Of a stretch of 64,000 bases of DNA, positions 51,728 through 64,000 are shown one piece after another. The stretch is taken from NCBI GenBank assembly GCA_000499405.2, contig HG738138.1, positions 17,467,119-17,531,118 of the forward strand, in the 5' to 3' direction. A program made the position numbers and the translations under genes. The notes beneath the pieces are model-generated. The model made no database searches. It saw nothing but the letters and a program-made list of their open reading frames with translations, and had not been told where the DNA came from. Position 1 is the stretch's first letter, and the number at the start of each line of letters is the position of its first letter. The DNA comes from Onchocerca volvulus (Eukaryota > Nematoda > Chromadorea > Rhabditida > Onchocercidae).

Positions 51728-52997
51728 TTAGTGATTGGTATTGTGGGCCTCGTCCCGGGAATCGTGTCTGTCCCTGCTTTCGATTACGGGGCGAAGCGAT
51801 ATTAAGAGGGAATTGGACAACTTCAAAAGTATTTCACGTTGCTAGGAATGCATTGTTTTGAAATTAAAAGAAGGATAAAGTCTGAAGGATTGTTGAGTAA
51901 GAACAATAATGAACAAAAAAAGAAAATTAACAGCAGTGGGTTGCAAAAGAACTTTGATCTCACTGAAGTAGCACTCAGTATTGGATTTTAGAACCGAATA
52001 TAAATTTATTCAATTTTGTCAATTAAAAAATTAACAAAATTGAACAAATTTGAAATGAAATACTGAATGCATAACAAAAGTCGAATTCAGTAAGATATCA
52101 CAGCAATACAACGTGCATTTCTCGTTCTGTTAAGTTTTTCGCTCACATTTCGGCAAACATGATTGTGATGTTTCAGAAATATCAAGAAAGGTTCCTAATC
52201 TTTAATCCCAGCTTATCCATGTTGAAGTTCAAAGTGACTGTAAGTATTATATTTCTTTTAATTGAAAAGGAGATTAAAAAAAAAAAAAAAATAGCTAAAA
52301 ATAATTATTTATTTTCTTAAAAAAGTAACACTTATTTATTAGTAAAAAAATTTTCTTTTAAAGAATTTATTTTCTTAAAAAAAAGCAATACTATCTTAGC
52401 CATTTGTTGTTACTAATTCATTTCCTCTCAATATTTTCATTTTCTCCAAGCTAATTCACTTGATCTTGCGTCGACACATCTTATTATCTAATTGCGTTCA
52501 CCGAGTTCTCCCAGAAAATGGAAGTGAATGAATGAAAAGAATCTGTTCGCCAATCGTAAAAATTTCTGATATAGGGAGCTTGAGATCAAGAACTTCTCAG
52601 AATTTCAAAAGTTTAACATCCACTTGTCTTGTTAACGTTTTTTTTTCGGAGAGAGGCAGAGAACGTTTCAGAAGAGTGAGATAACATGTGGCAGAGAAAA
52701 CGTCGGAGACATGTAACATTTGCATTCAAACCACTAAATGTGATCTGCAATGAAGATTAAATAAGCACTGGCGGAATTTACCGTTGGGTTTTGCCCTCGA
52801 ACAACTGTTCTTGGGATCCCTCGCACGATGGATTCGTCCGTCTTGCGGGTTGATTTTTTTGGACCGCGTCCCCGGGGTTTATCCGGGAGCGCATATATCA
52901 TATTACTATGTTTGGTATACTTATAAAGTACTGGAATTCTCGCCAAATCCGTCTCTATATTTAGCGTATGACTGGGTCCTGAACAGTTAGCTAGCAT
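51728..52997 (-). CDS. Unrecognised basic ~109-residue protein, 2 exons
   Basis: Not recognised. Exons 52997-52782 and 51841-51728 join in phase 0. The protein starts MLANCSGPSHTLNIETDLAR, contains a strongly basic stretch (PDKPRGRGPKKSTRKTDES, then VRGIPRTVVRGQNP), and ends with a helix-like LLKLSNSLLISLRPVIESRD followed by a His/Asp/Arg-rich tail. The frame is open upstream to about 53046 without a further ATG, so another start by trans-splicing cannot be ruled out. Local GC content is higher than in the surroundings (52840-52900), supporting coding. No signal peptide or membrane segment. Closeness to mL48 suggests co-transcription. The size and basic character would suit a ribosome- or RNA-associated protein, but that is only a guess. 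Confidence 0.5.
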
Positions 52998-53558
52998 AAA
53001 TGTAACAAATCTTGTTAACCTATCACGTGTTTCTAGCTTACTTGACAATATCGTTGCCGATCTGGTCTTTCAACAATTTCGTACTAAAGGCAATTAAGAG
53101 ATACCCAAGAAAGTCGCCCTTACTTATTCGGAACTGGAAATTTTAGACCGTAGAAACTTCAAGATATGTTTTATTATTTCCTTAAAAAAATTTATTACAA
53201 ATACATAATACCAAATGAAGCAATGAAAATGTGAGATGGGTCGTTTTAATATCTAATCCAATTTATTCATCGATAATATATCAATATTTTAAAAGAAAGC
53301 AGAGAACTTTTCATATTTGGCAAGAGCGAGTAACAAGAAAATCGGTGAAATAAATTACGTTAATTTATCACAGATCTTCCAAACTACCGGCTTTTTTTTT
53401 TTTTTTTTTTTTTTTTTGCTCTTCTATCCACTTTCAAATAGGAGACATTGCTTTCAATTTTAGGTATTTTGAACATTCAACATTCATCCAGATTATAATA
53501 ATAAAGTACCTAATATATCAACACAATATATCATCGTATAAATTCTATTAACATCGAT
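52998..53558. other. Intergenic region between unrecognised gene and VPS37
   Basis: About 560 bases, AT-rich, with a long T run at 53393-53417. Both flanking genes are on the minus strand. It holds the VPS37 3' UTR; it could be an intercistronic region but is longer than typical. No exon seen. Confidence 0.4.
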
Positions 53559-55718
53559 TTAGTGCCAGAATGACTGGCGGGATGATAATAGATCAACAGG
53601 CTGTGGGTACAGTCCACCACCTTTTGTAGGGTATGGTGTTGACCTGAAGTTCTGCTGCTGCGGATACTGCTGCTGCCGCAAAAACGCCAACAGCTTCTCG
53701 GATTTGATTTTTCTATAAGATAAAAAGATAATGGACTCCAACATACTAAACGAATTGCTGACAAAAATGATTTAACTATCTTAACTAGCGAATCCATGAA
53801 TCTTTGACGAATCAAAATTTCGTTTAAAAAAAGGTAATGGCAGAATTTTTTCATGAGAAATTAAGGAGATTTCCATAACGCTCACTCTGAAGACATAAAA
53901 TTACTTTAGATAATTGCAGAATAAAAAATTGCATAAATGAACCTCATATGAGCAAGAGTCTTTTTCTCAATGAATTCTTTCAGGAACTGGTCAACTTCTA
54001 TTTCACCATTTAAATATCGATCGGCGATCGCCTGAAATAAAGATTCTAAAAACACTGACTAAGACCGTCAGTATTCCATATTTCCGATGATGATAACATT
54101 CCAAATATAATCATGTATTCTCAGCATACTGAGAGAAAAATGCAGCGAAAATCATATGAAAATCATATTGCCTTAATGATTCATTCTCCAACTTACCAAG
54201 ATTTAGAAAAAAACATCATTTTGTCATCTATAATTGCTTGCAAAAGATTTAATAGATCGAAATCATTCATGTCCTATCAGTAAAATGAGCCTTAAATTTC
54301 TCATGTGTTTTGATTCTAAACTGCTTGCAAAGTAATGTTTTCTGAATGTTTAAATGTAAAAATTGTAAGCTCTACTCAAAATTGCTCTTTCATTCGAAAA
54401 TATTTCGACATCTATCAAGTGAAATTGAAATTGAAATGTTTGAAATTAAAGACTTTTCTCACATATACTTTTCTCCTTGTATACTATGAAAAATTGCGCA
54501 TGGAGTGCTTCAAATACTAAAAAATTAATTAGTTTCAAATAAATTCAACAATACACCAATCTAAAATTATCTTGCGAATAAAATGAGTGAGAAAAAAGAA
54601 ATGGACATTCCACATTAAGTCTAAGGCAGCTTATTAATGAATAAATTGCGACCAACCATTCAAATAAAAATCAAATACTGGCAACTGTAGACAGCAATTC
54701 ATTTTCATATACAAGATTTGCACAAATGATTAATCTTTAATATGAGAGCCCAATTATTTAAATTTCAAGTAAATCACTTAACATACTTCACTTTCGTCAT
54801 CAGCAGATTGTGCAGCAGCTTGCAATAAGACACTAGATGTGTCCAATGACCTTTCTTCCGATAAGGAATCTGAAAATGAAACCATTTTTCATTACTTCTG
54901 GGATTGCCTTCTTCTAGACACTCTATCCGTCAAGAAATATAAAAAAACTTACTATCCAAACATAGAGACTGTGAAATGAAGTTACCACTTCAGTATACAC
55001 TACTTTTTATCAAATGACAGTTACATCGTTAACAAGCAGTCAATGAATAACATACAAAAATTAAATATTTTTGAAACAAAAAACTGAAAATTGCTGCGAA
55101 CTCACTCAATTTTTCTTTAAGCTCCATTACTTTCTCTTTAACTTTGACAGCTTCTTCATAAGTATTTCGCAACCGCTTTTTAGCTTCTTCAATTTTTGGT
55201 TCTTGTGATAAATTCCATTCGGCAAGCGATTTGTTCTGCACAAGACCCATTTCACGTTCTGTAGGCAAAGTTCGGACCTAAAAAGTTAGAGGTGGTGAAG
55301 TATAACGCTATGTCAATACCAATTTCAATAAAAATTAAACAAATAAGCAAATATTTTAAAAGGAGACGTAAATGTATTTTGAAAGATAAAATGAACAGTG
55401 GCTCGAAATGACTAATACCAATTAACATTAAAACTCCGGAAGACCATTTCATATTTGCCAAGTGTCATATCAGTCGTAGCGGGTAAGATATAGATTTCAT
55501 CGGCTTGTCTTAAATCTCAATAGCAAGAAAGATGAAAAATAAAAATTACCAAATAATAAAAAAAAAACCTGCGATATGTTATCAATGATATCATCAATTT
55601 TTTTTTCACCATTACTATCTAATAGCCCTCCAATATGATCGTAATTCATATTTCTAACCGAAGTCATTGCAGCTGAGACACAGACATCTAGTAGAGATTC
55701 GTATGAAACGTCAACCAT
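53559..55718 (-). CDS. vps-37: VPS37, ESCRT-I subunit (Mod_r domain), 5 exons
   Basis: Subunit of the ESCRT-I complex, which sorts ubiquitinated cargo into multivesicular endosomes. Exons in transcript order: 55718-55569, 55277-55106, 54869-54787, 54031-53943, 53712-53559; in phase, about 215 residues. The N-terminal helix SYESLLDVCVSAAMTSV precedes the Mod_r core: RTLPTEREMGLVQNKSLAEW, a coiled coil EEAKKRLRNTYEEAVKVKEK, then LLQAAAQSADDESE and GEIEVDQFLKEFIEKKTLAH. This order (LP.eRe...NkSLAE, then aa...eSE.iA..fl.geI.vd.Fl..f...r...H.r..K.e.L) is characteristic of VPS37. The C-terminus is Gln/Pro/Tyr-rich (QQQYPQQQNFRSTPYP), common for this family. It could be any of the animal A-D paralogue types; nematodes usually have one. 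Confidence 0.9.
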
Positions 55719-56464
55719 AACGTCCAACCTGTAGCTTGCTGCAAAGCATTAACCCATTGATCTGTTCAATTCTTAGCAAAAAAGAAGGGCGAAATACTCA
55801 AATCCATGATTGCGATGGATGGCAAATTTAATAAAATTCTGTTTAAAATCTAGAAAACTTAATATCACTGGCTGTATCACAGTTTGAAAGTAAAAGAGAA
55901 TACTAAATATACGGTGCGAGGATATACCGATTTTTAAAGCTACTAGGAAAACTATTCCTCTTTCGGTCCCTTGGAAACTTCTTAGCCTTCGAAATCATAT
56001 AATATGTTCAGGATACCAATGTATGTGTAATGATCATCTGAAAACTATACTACTAATTGCTGCAGCATTGCGAATTGCAAATATCATGAGAGATATGTCT
56101 ACTTCATTATAGCTTACACAAAAAAACACAAAATTGATCTCAGTTATGCAAAACTGAAAAACAGTTTGCTGAAATAAGGAAAAGAAAAACCGACAACAGA
56201 TATTCATCATAGATAGAAAGAAAAAGTGAAAACATTTCGAGGAGAAAGTGTATAAATAAGAACAAACAAAGAAATCTGTTGAAGCCCAGCTTGAGCCAAG
56301 CACTCTATGCAATATTGTGTCTCAAGTTGTTTGTGGTTAAGTTGCTGATTTGATGTTGTTGCAAAATTTTTTTTTGAAATGACCTTCGGGTTGCCTAGTT
56401 TATGGGTCTTCGCTTATCAGAACTAATTTGGAATTTATACTAATTACAATAACTGTTACTATAG
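55719..56464. promoter_or_regulatory. Divergent promoter region, VPS37 (-) and ELP1 (+)
   Basis: The start codons of VPS37 (55718, minus) and ELP1 (56465, plus) are about 745 bases apart and point away from each other. No exon is supported between them; a 92-residue minus frame at 56034-56312 is Phe/Cys/Ser-rich without recognised features. A shared promoter is plausible from the spacing, but no defined element was identified. Confidence 0.4.
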
Positions 56465-59400
56465 ATGCGGAATCTTAAAATTCATTCGGCGATAGTGTGT
56501 GATACATGCTTATCAAGTGCGAGAAATGAAGTCCAACGAAATGAAGCGGTCTCAGATTCCCTCTCATCCAGTGGTAATTTCCGGAATGTAATTTTAGAAA
56601 ACTAGAAAGTTAATAAAGTTTTGCAAATATGTGTGATCATAAATAATTAGATTGAAGTAATCTTTGACGAATTTCTTCTTTTAGAAAAACAGTCGTTTCA
56701 ATTTTAGAAATTGAAGCAACATGTATAAGTGTTGAAAACAGAATTTTCTGCGCTTGCAAAGCCGGAATATGTGAACTATCATCCAACGAATTTGTAAGTT
56801 TATTGTATTTATTGCAGCTTCCATATTCTATGTATTTTTCCTTTTCATGACGTAAAAGAGTTTAGAACTTTGATATGCTAAGCAAACCAAATTGTGCTAA
56901 CAGCATTATATGACTTATTTAGTATCTGTGGGATTTATTTTCAAACGATTGCTGTAGGTACAAAAAGATCGATAATTACTGTACTGACGAGGAATAAAGT
57001 GAAGCTTTTCAATTTGTATCTTCTTATCAAAAACAATCAAGATATAGCCCATGGAAATTGGCATATTGAGTGTATTTCGAAATTATAAGTTTTTTTTCTG
57101 TATTTCAATACATTGTGGTATTTACATAGACAGTAGAACATGGAGTAATGAAACCAATGCTGAATAGATGGGACCTGTCTTAATTACGGTATGTTGAAAC
57201 GGAATTCCAGAATTTTTCCAGCATCTGGTCGAATGGACCGAACAACGTAATGGTGGTAAAATCATTTCGTTTGATCATCTCAGTGACGAATACCTCTTAT
57301 GTGCTGTGCTATCATCTGGAGCAGTATTGATTGTAGATTATGAGAATGGAACTGTTAGTTACTTTACCATTAATTTCTTTATTTATCATATTCATCTAAA
57401 AGATGCTAGTTGGCACAATTATTAGAGTACTTCTTTATTTTCTGCTTTCATTTTCAGAATAATGGCAAAATATATTTCATATTTTCAAAATTTTTTTTCC
57501 ATTAGCAATGAGATATATCTTTTAATATTGAAGGGAGGATCAACCGTCATTTTAGGTTGAACGATTTGACATAGTACCAGTTGAAATCTGTTCTGCAAGA
57601 TGGGCTCCTGACTTCCATGTTTTATTACTTGCATCTTCAGAGATGTTGTATTTTATTACACGTCAGTTTGACATTTTGAATGAACAACCGCTCAAATCAT
57701 CGAGATCTGGCCGAGGTAGTACAGTGTTTTGTTTCTTCATAAAATTTCAGTATCATCTGCGCATACTGAAAGATATTTAGCATTTGTTAAAATTTCAGTC
57801 AAATTTGGATTTAAAAAAAATTCGAATGTTATCAATGCACTCATATATTTCATGCTTATATTGTAAAAGGATTTAATAATAATGACATTGTGCTCATTGC
57901 TAATCAGTGCTTTTATAATATATATATACATGTATATATTTTTTTTCTTATAATATAACGACAGAGTCTAATGCAGTGGTCACTTACAGAGGAATTGATG
58001 ACAGTTGGTTGGGGTTCTAAAGAAACACAATTTCAAGGTATCGCAGGAAGGAAACAACTCAGGAAGGTATGATTTCTATTAAGGAAACATGAAATTTCTG
58101 AGTTTATAATATTTCATCATCAAATTCTTAAGACTTATGAATTTTGATTGCTTCGATGTAAGCTATTTTAGATTGATAGCGAGCAGCAGCCTACCACTGT
58201 GAGTGAATGTGATCAGCGTAGAATATTACTTGCATGGAACGGTGATGCTAATTACGTGGTTATTAGTTTTGTGGATAATGAAACTGATTCCCGGCGATTT
58301 TGTGTTTTCGATCATGAAGGCGAACTTATTAGTCATCTGCAACAAATTAGTAATGTTGAAGAAACGTTGACTTACAGGTGCAAATTATTTCTCATTTCCA
58401 GTATTAGATTGATGTCTTTTTGCATCTTTTTACTTTTGTTTTAGATTTTTCATGTCATATGCTAAACATTCTTACGACTTATTTACTATTTCAGTTTCAA
58501 GTTTTGTACTTTTTATTCATACTATTATTACTAATAAGAGAACATTAATAATAATAGTAATGAATGAAAAGTCCGAGTAATAATGTGATGTTCGAAGTAT
58601 AAATTAAAAGAAGTGGTAAGGAAAGATAGAAATAAAATCAGTTAAGTAATGTAGAAGTTTATAATTCGTGTTTGTTCGCTGATAATTTTAACTTGCTGTT
58701 TTGTTTAGTAAGTGCTGACCAGTGTTGTATTTTTATATGTTATTTTTAATTTCTGTTAATAATGAAGTGGTTTCCTATTCAGGCCCACGGGAAATCTTAT
58801 TGCAGTAAGTCGGTGTGATGGTGATAAACGTGAGATAGTTTTTTATGAACGTAATGGACAAAGGCGATCGAAATTTGAACTTGGACCACATCAAGGAACT
58901 ATAATTAATTGGATGGGTTGGAACACAGATGGAAATATCCTTTGTGTGCAGACCAAAAATTCAGCAGGAACTGCTCAAGAAGGTAGTGCACTGCCATATA
59001 AAAAATTAGAATCTTCAGATTTCTAATTTCATTTGTGAATATTTTTTGGTAAGATTTTTACTTTAGTGAGTTTTTGGTGCGTCAGTAATTATGACTGGAT
59101 GTTAAAATATCGCATATTGGTTAATGATGAATTTCTGTTGGCATGTTGGCATGAAAGTAATCCTAATCAATTTTGCTATGTTATGCAAAGTGGTCGTGCT
59201 ACTTTTATTGAATTCGATTTCACTTACAATTTTTGCGATGGGATTGTTCTGTCAATAGCAGGATGTAAGTTATTTATTTTGAAATTTGTTCAGAAAACGT
59301 CATATTTTTGGAAAATACCATATCTTTGAAGCGATAAATTGAGGAAAAAAATGTTGTAGTGAGAATGCTACTGATTAATTGGTAGTTCTGATAGGTCAGT

Positions 59401-62400
59401 TTCTTCTACTTGTGCAATTTTAAATCAAGTTTTTAAATGAGGTCTTCTTATTTTATCTGAAGTTGACGTCTGGTCTCAAAACACATTCGGATGTAGCTTC
59501 CATGCGTAAAAGAATTGTGCATGAAAACATTAACACAAGCATTAAAAATGCATATTTCATCCGACAACTAGGCACGACAATTAAACATCATAGAGTATTC
59601 TTGCAAGAGATAGGTTTTCCTCATGAGATGGAGTAACTAAGCAAATAATTTTTTTGTTAACCTTTTTTTTATATATTTTAAAGATTAATTTTCAGCTAAT
59701 GTACGCGTAACGGATTTGAAGGCAGCATCAATCCCGCCACCAATGTGCCACTATGAACTCACTTTTCCGAACACTGTTTGTGAAGTTGTACAGTACAACG
59801 ATACTGCAGTTTTTTTACTTGCCGATCATTCACTTCTTGCATGTACGGTTATATTTCCAATTTTTGAAGTAACTGAAAGATTTTTGTTCATAAAACAATT
59901 TTGGAATATTTGACGATTTCTTATGTTAGCAAAATGTGCATTTTATTAATAATTTATCAGAGCAAACTTTGATATCGGCATTATTATAACATCGTCAGTT
60001 TGGCGAAAATGTACGTCAAAAGCCTGCGCATATTTCTATTTGTAGAAATTCGATTTCTTGCTATTTTATCTACTCTTTTGGACTTCTATTTTGCAGATAA
60101 GTTGCGAAAAAGAGAATTTGAGGAATATGCTGAATATAATACTATGGATTTACCAAAGAACTGCATATGTTACAATCTTTATCTCAGTGACTCTAACCGA
60201 CTTTGTGCCATTATTGCCTCCTCTCGTTATAATTTATACAGTTTAAGTTTAAAGATGAATCGTGAAGAAAGGTGCATGCTTGAGAATAATATACATATCT
60301 GATATTCCAAGTCCAAATTTTAAAACATTCTGAAATGATAGATTGGTTGACATCTTTCTTGTAATCTATATAGACGTGATTCTATATTAAATACGGTTGA
60401 CTTTTTTTTTTTATAATTATTTGACAATTTTAAAATTGTTCCTAATGCAGTGATTTTGTGTAGCAGTCGCTAACAGTCATATAACAATCAGTTGTTAGTC
60501 TTGTTTAAAGTTTTCAAACTTTTTTGTCATCATTAATCGGTCACGAATTTTCATAAAAGCTTCAGAAATATATATTGAGTTGTTCAGTATATATTTCTGT
60601 TCAATATATATATATATATTTCTTTGTAAGTATCTGACGATGCATTCTATTTTCATTTTAATATCTTGTGGTCATATTTTATTTTTTCAGTATCTGTTTG
60701 TATTCTACGAAGAAACCATTCATTTGGTATAGTTGCATCACCGATGGTTATATATTACAAGGAATTGATGGAGAATGGTTTTCAGTGAAGCAAGACAAAG
60801 ATAAGGAGAACTGTTATCAAAAAACAGGAAAGCTTTTCGAAACAGAATCAACATTGCATTGTTGCAATTGCTCACCGACTAAAGTATATTGCTTTAAAAA
60901 ATATCTAAAAGATTATGTATTTATCCTTTACCGAATGCTTTTATTTGATGATTCTTTGGTCAGAGCTCTTTCGCTGTCTTTATTTTTAAGAAATTTACAA
61001 GTTGCAAATCGAAAGCGCTACACTTTCTACCGTACTTCTTTAATATCTATGCTCTGGTGTTTAAATTTAATTGAAGAGTGCCAACTAATTTGCACATTAA
61101 AAAAAAGTGCTTGATTTTAAGGATAGAATTTTTGGGATCAGCAAAACAAATGATTTGATTGTGAATGGCCGGTCGGTTTTGAAATATGTTGGGTCATATA
61201 CGATGGATCAGGACTATTTGTTGACTGTAACATTTACTTCACGTTCAAATTCATCGGAATTACAAATTGCTGAACTAAAAGATATTTTAACAAATGATAA
61301 AGAAATAAACTATAAAACTAGTCGAGCTATTGAAAAAGGTGCAATGTTAATTGGACATGAAGCTGGTGGTACTCGGGTTTGGTTGCAGATGCCTCGAGGT
61401 CAAAATTATTTTATTGTATCCTTATAATCTGTAAAAAAGACTTCTTTTAATGATTGCCTTAACATGTTTGTTCTTTAGTATTTTTCTGAAAACTCAGAAT
61501 TTTTGATTAACTTTGCAGTATTAGAAACACTTTTTTCTTATCAGCTCATTTCGATACTTCAGGTAATTTGGAAACAATCCATCTGAAAGAATTGCTGTTG
61601 AACAGACTGAAAGAATTATTAAATGATTTGCATTTCAAGGATGCGGCTATCATGATGAAGAAACATCGTATTGACATGAATCTCTTTTACGATCATAATC
61701 CAGAGGCTAGTTATTGCGCAAAATTAAAATCATGGTTAAGATATACCATTCAAAATAAAGCAATTATTCATACGTAGAGAAAATGGTGTACTTATGGAAT
61801 TGGAAGTATCGAAGAGTTTGTTACGTATCACAGTAGTATTTGAGAATACTGAGCAGAAATCTTTAGCTATCTTTATCTATTATGTTCGATGAAGTTCTAT
61901 GATATTCGAGATTTTTGCTTCATTTATTTTCGTAATTTTAGTTCTTCATGAAGCACATTGGACAATTTATCGAAGATATAGGCTCTGCTGAATTATTGAA
62001 CTTGTTTGTGGCAAGTCTGAATAATGATAATGTCACGGTGGATATTTATTCCGAAAACTATGGCAATAGTAAGCATACAGAGCTTGATAAAAGAGCAGCA
62101 AAAAATGGGGAAACTAAGGTTATGTTACCAAGTTTTTCTATTTTTTTTGATAAAGTTTAAGAGATGAAGTGGTGGTGTGATTTTATTGTTCAGAAGTTAT
62201 GCTGAATTAGATTTGGTCTTCTCATTTACACCAATTATCTTCCTAGGTTAATTTTACTTGTGCTGAATACTGGTTGTGGATTAAATTAAGTACCAAAACA
62301 AATAAATCAAAGATAAGATGTACAATGAAAATGAAATATTTTATATTTCATTTACATTGAATATTTACTGTGTCATTTATTAAGGTCCAAAATGTTTGCA

Positions 62401-64000
62401 CCGCTATTCGAGAATATATTTTGAATCTCGATGATACTCTTATTACTAATTTGTATACTACTGTTATATCGACGTATTTGAAAGAGCAGCCTCCGCAGAT
62501 TTCTAAAGCTCTATCAGCATTGCGGGAACAATCTTTGAAATGTAAAAATGAAGTGTTTTTAATATATTAGTAGGAGGTTCCGCTCCATAAAAACTTTAAA
62601 ACTGAGTTGGAATTTGACTAGTTTGGGGAAACTGATTATTGCAGAATTAATTGCTAAAGAAAAAAAGTGAAATTCAATTTCCTGAGAATACTATCTTGTC
62701 TATTTTCTTTTACTTCTTCCAACAAAAAGTTAGATTTTACTTTTTATTATTTCTTTATTTCATTTAAAATCTTTTTGATCCTCTCAGCGAGTTAGAAATT
62801 ACTTCTAATTTATGATGTCCCATTCAACGTAGATTGGTAAATTCTTTGTAAATTCATCTTTTTTTAGTATCTAATGGAACGGAATTGGAAAAAAAGTGGA
62901 TTGCTTATGTATCTTTGCTTGTTCCTAATGAAAATCTATTCAATGTAGCACTATCAACATATGATTTAAATTTAGCACTTGTTGTTGCACAAAATTCTCA
63001 GATGGTAAAGTTTTATATTATATGTTAACATTACTTTCTGTAAGCTCCGCTGCTGTAGATTATGGTGTTGTTTAATTGCTTCGTTTTATTTGAAATTTTT
63101 TAATTTATTACCATCAGATGCTCAGGCTTAGGTGCGTAGAGTGCCATTACAAGTCATTACAAATTAGTTTTACTTTACGTACTAGTATTTTGCATATTGA
63201 TTGTGCTCACAGTATTTAATTTTTTAGGATCCGAAGGAATATTTATCACTGTTAACAAATTTTCAAGCCCATTCTCCTCCTTCATATCAGAAATCTAAAA
63301 TCGATATATATTTGGGGTTGTTCCAACGAGCCATTAGAAATCTGTCGGAGTTAGATGATTGTTGGGATGAAGCAGCTGAAATAATCAAACGACAGAATTT
63401 ATATGCAGAAGCTCTAGCAGTGTATCGGGGAAAGAAAACCTATCTGGTATGTATTTTTAAAATTCTGTTTTGACAAGGCTGTTCAAAAAACTATTAATCC
63501 ATTGTATTATCAGGATAGCGAAAAGACAGGTTTTAGAAATGCAGATAACTTGCTACATTTGTTTGTAAAGGACTTGACCGTACGTTCTGGAATATTTGGT
63601 TGTCTCGAGTAAATTTATGGATAATGCGATTCTGATACGATTTTTTCTGATATTTTGATACGACTTTTTTCCATATCAGATTCATAATTTTGGTTGTTTT
63701 ACTGTGACTGATTGCTTTGTAATGGAAGTTGATATCTGTTTCATAAAATTAAATCATATTAATTAACTACTCATTGAAGCGAAATCATATGAATAAGAAT
63801 TAATGATAATTTAGAAAACGTGCGAGTTATGCGCCAGTCATTTGATGAATAAACGACGTTTTGAAGAAGCTGCATTGTTGTTTAAACGCGCAAATAATAT
63901 AGCTCTGGCATTGCAGTGCTATCAAAGTGCTCAAAACTGGAAAGGGATTATAGAATGTGGGCAAATCTTGGATGTAGAAAGGGAGGTGTTAAACAATTTG
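56465..64000 (+). CDS. elpc-1: Elongator complex protein 1 (ELP1/IKAP), 5' part, cut by window end
   Basis: Scaffold subunit of Elongator, which makes the cm5/mcm5 modification of tRNA wobble uridine. Exons: 56465-56573, 56708-56793, 57222-57353, 57556-57723, 57965-58066, 58172-58377, 58783-58982, 59067-59264, 59696-59842, 60097-60271, 60691-60883, 61122-61398, 61563-61705, 61942-62118, 62385-62541, 62868-63004, 63228-63446, 63815-64000 (running off the edge). It starts MRNLKIHS, as in animal ELP1. The N-terminal WD40 propellers include VGWGSKETQFQG and SIPPPMCHYELTFPN; the transition LQMPRGNLETIHLKELLLNR and DMNLFYDHNPE lead into the helical region with DPKEYLSLL, RRFEEAALLFKRANN and ALQCYQSAQNW. 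Uncertain joins: 57723/57965, the GC donor at 61705, and 63446/63815, where a tiny extra exon could exist. The C-terminal dimerisation and tRNA-binding region lies outside. Confidence 0.92.
58515..58566. repeat. Imperfect inverted repeat in an ELP1 intron
   Basis: TTCATACTATTATTACTAAT is followed after about 8 bases by ATTAATAATAATAGTAATGAA, nearly its reverse complement with one bulge. The RNA could fold into a stem of about 18 AU pairs. It lies in the intron between 58377 and 58783. AT-only composition makes chance or microsatellite origin likely. Confidence 0.55.

Noticed and set aside
52784..52990. 68-residue plus-strand frame with Trp, Tyr and Leu
   Set aside because: It is antisense to the basic gene exon 52782-52997, which has a proper donor and in-phase second exon.
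53393..53417. Long T run as a possible retroposon poly(A) tail (minus strand)
   Set aside because: No upstream retroposed sequence or target duplication is visible; homopolymer runs are common across the window.
57919..57945. TA-rich palindrome (TATATACATGTATATA) as a regulatory or transposon end
   Set aside because: Simple TA microsatellite within an ELP1 intron; no target-site duplication or terminal repeat seen.

Overview
The window looks like nuclear DNA from a nematode, most likely a clade III (filarial or spirurid-like) species. It is strongly AT-rich, genes are cut by many introns of about 100 to 2000 bases, and splice acceptors are mostly TTTTCAG or TTTTTAG. The proteins have close nematode and animal counterparts, and one secreted gene resembles the nematode-only SXP/RAL-2 (DUF148) group. 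I saw no bacterial-type operons, CRISPR arrays, rRNA or convincing tRNA. Exon limits were read by eye from splice signals and from continuity of reading frame and homology, so a few may be wrong by some bases.

Layout. 1-6300 is gene-poor AT-rich DNA. 6355-18464 (+) is a complete 23-exon Na+/Ca2+ exchanger. 19994-22122 (-) and 23698-25635 (+) are two unrecognised small genes, one basic and one with an acidic middle. 26513-31406 (-) is chaperonin subunit CCT7. 33226-34425 (-) is an ADF/cofilin close to UNC-60A. 35771-39722 (+) is UVSSA, a transcription-coupled repair factor. 40867-41887 and 42495-43446 (+) are a tandem pair of 14 kDa phosphohistidine phosphatase genes. 44912-47406 (-) is a small secreted protein built from four related repeats. 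50036-51627 (-) is mitochondrial ribosomal protein mL48, with an unrecognised basic protein gene (51728-52997) only about 100 bases upstream. 53559-55718 (-) is the ESCRT-I subunit VPS37. 56465 to the window end (+) is the N-terminal two thirds of Elongator subunit ELP1, cut by the window edge.

Most of these are housekeeping genes with no shared pathway: ion transport, protein folding, actin turnover, DNA repair, histidine dephosphorylation, mitochondrial translation, endosomal sorting and tRNA wobble modification. Two pairs are divergent and may share promoters (cofilin/UVSSA and VPS37/ELP1). The unknown gene and mL48 are close enough to be one trans-spliced nematode operon. The parts most worth study are the four-repeat secreted protein, the duplicated phosphatase with a presequence on one copy only, the degenerate second Calx-beta domain and frame-neutral exons of the exchanger, and the unrecognised genes. 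I did not find a clear new multi-gene system.
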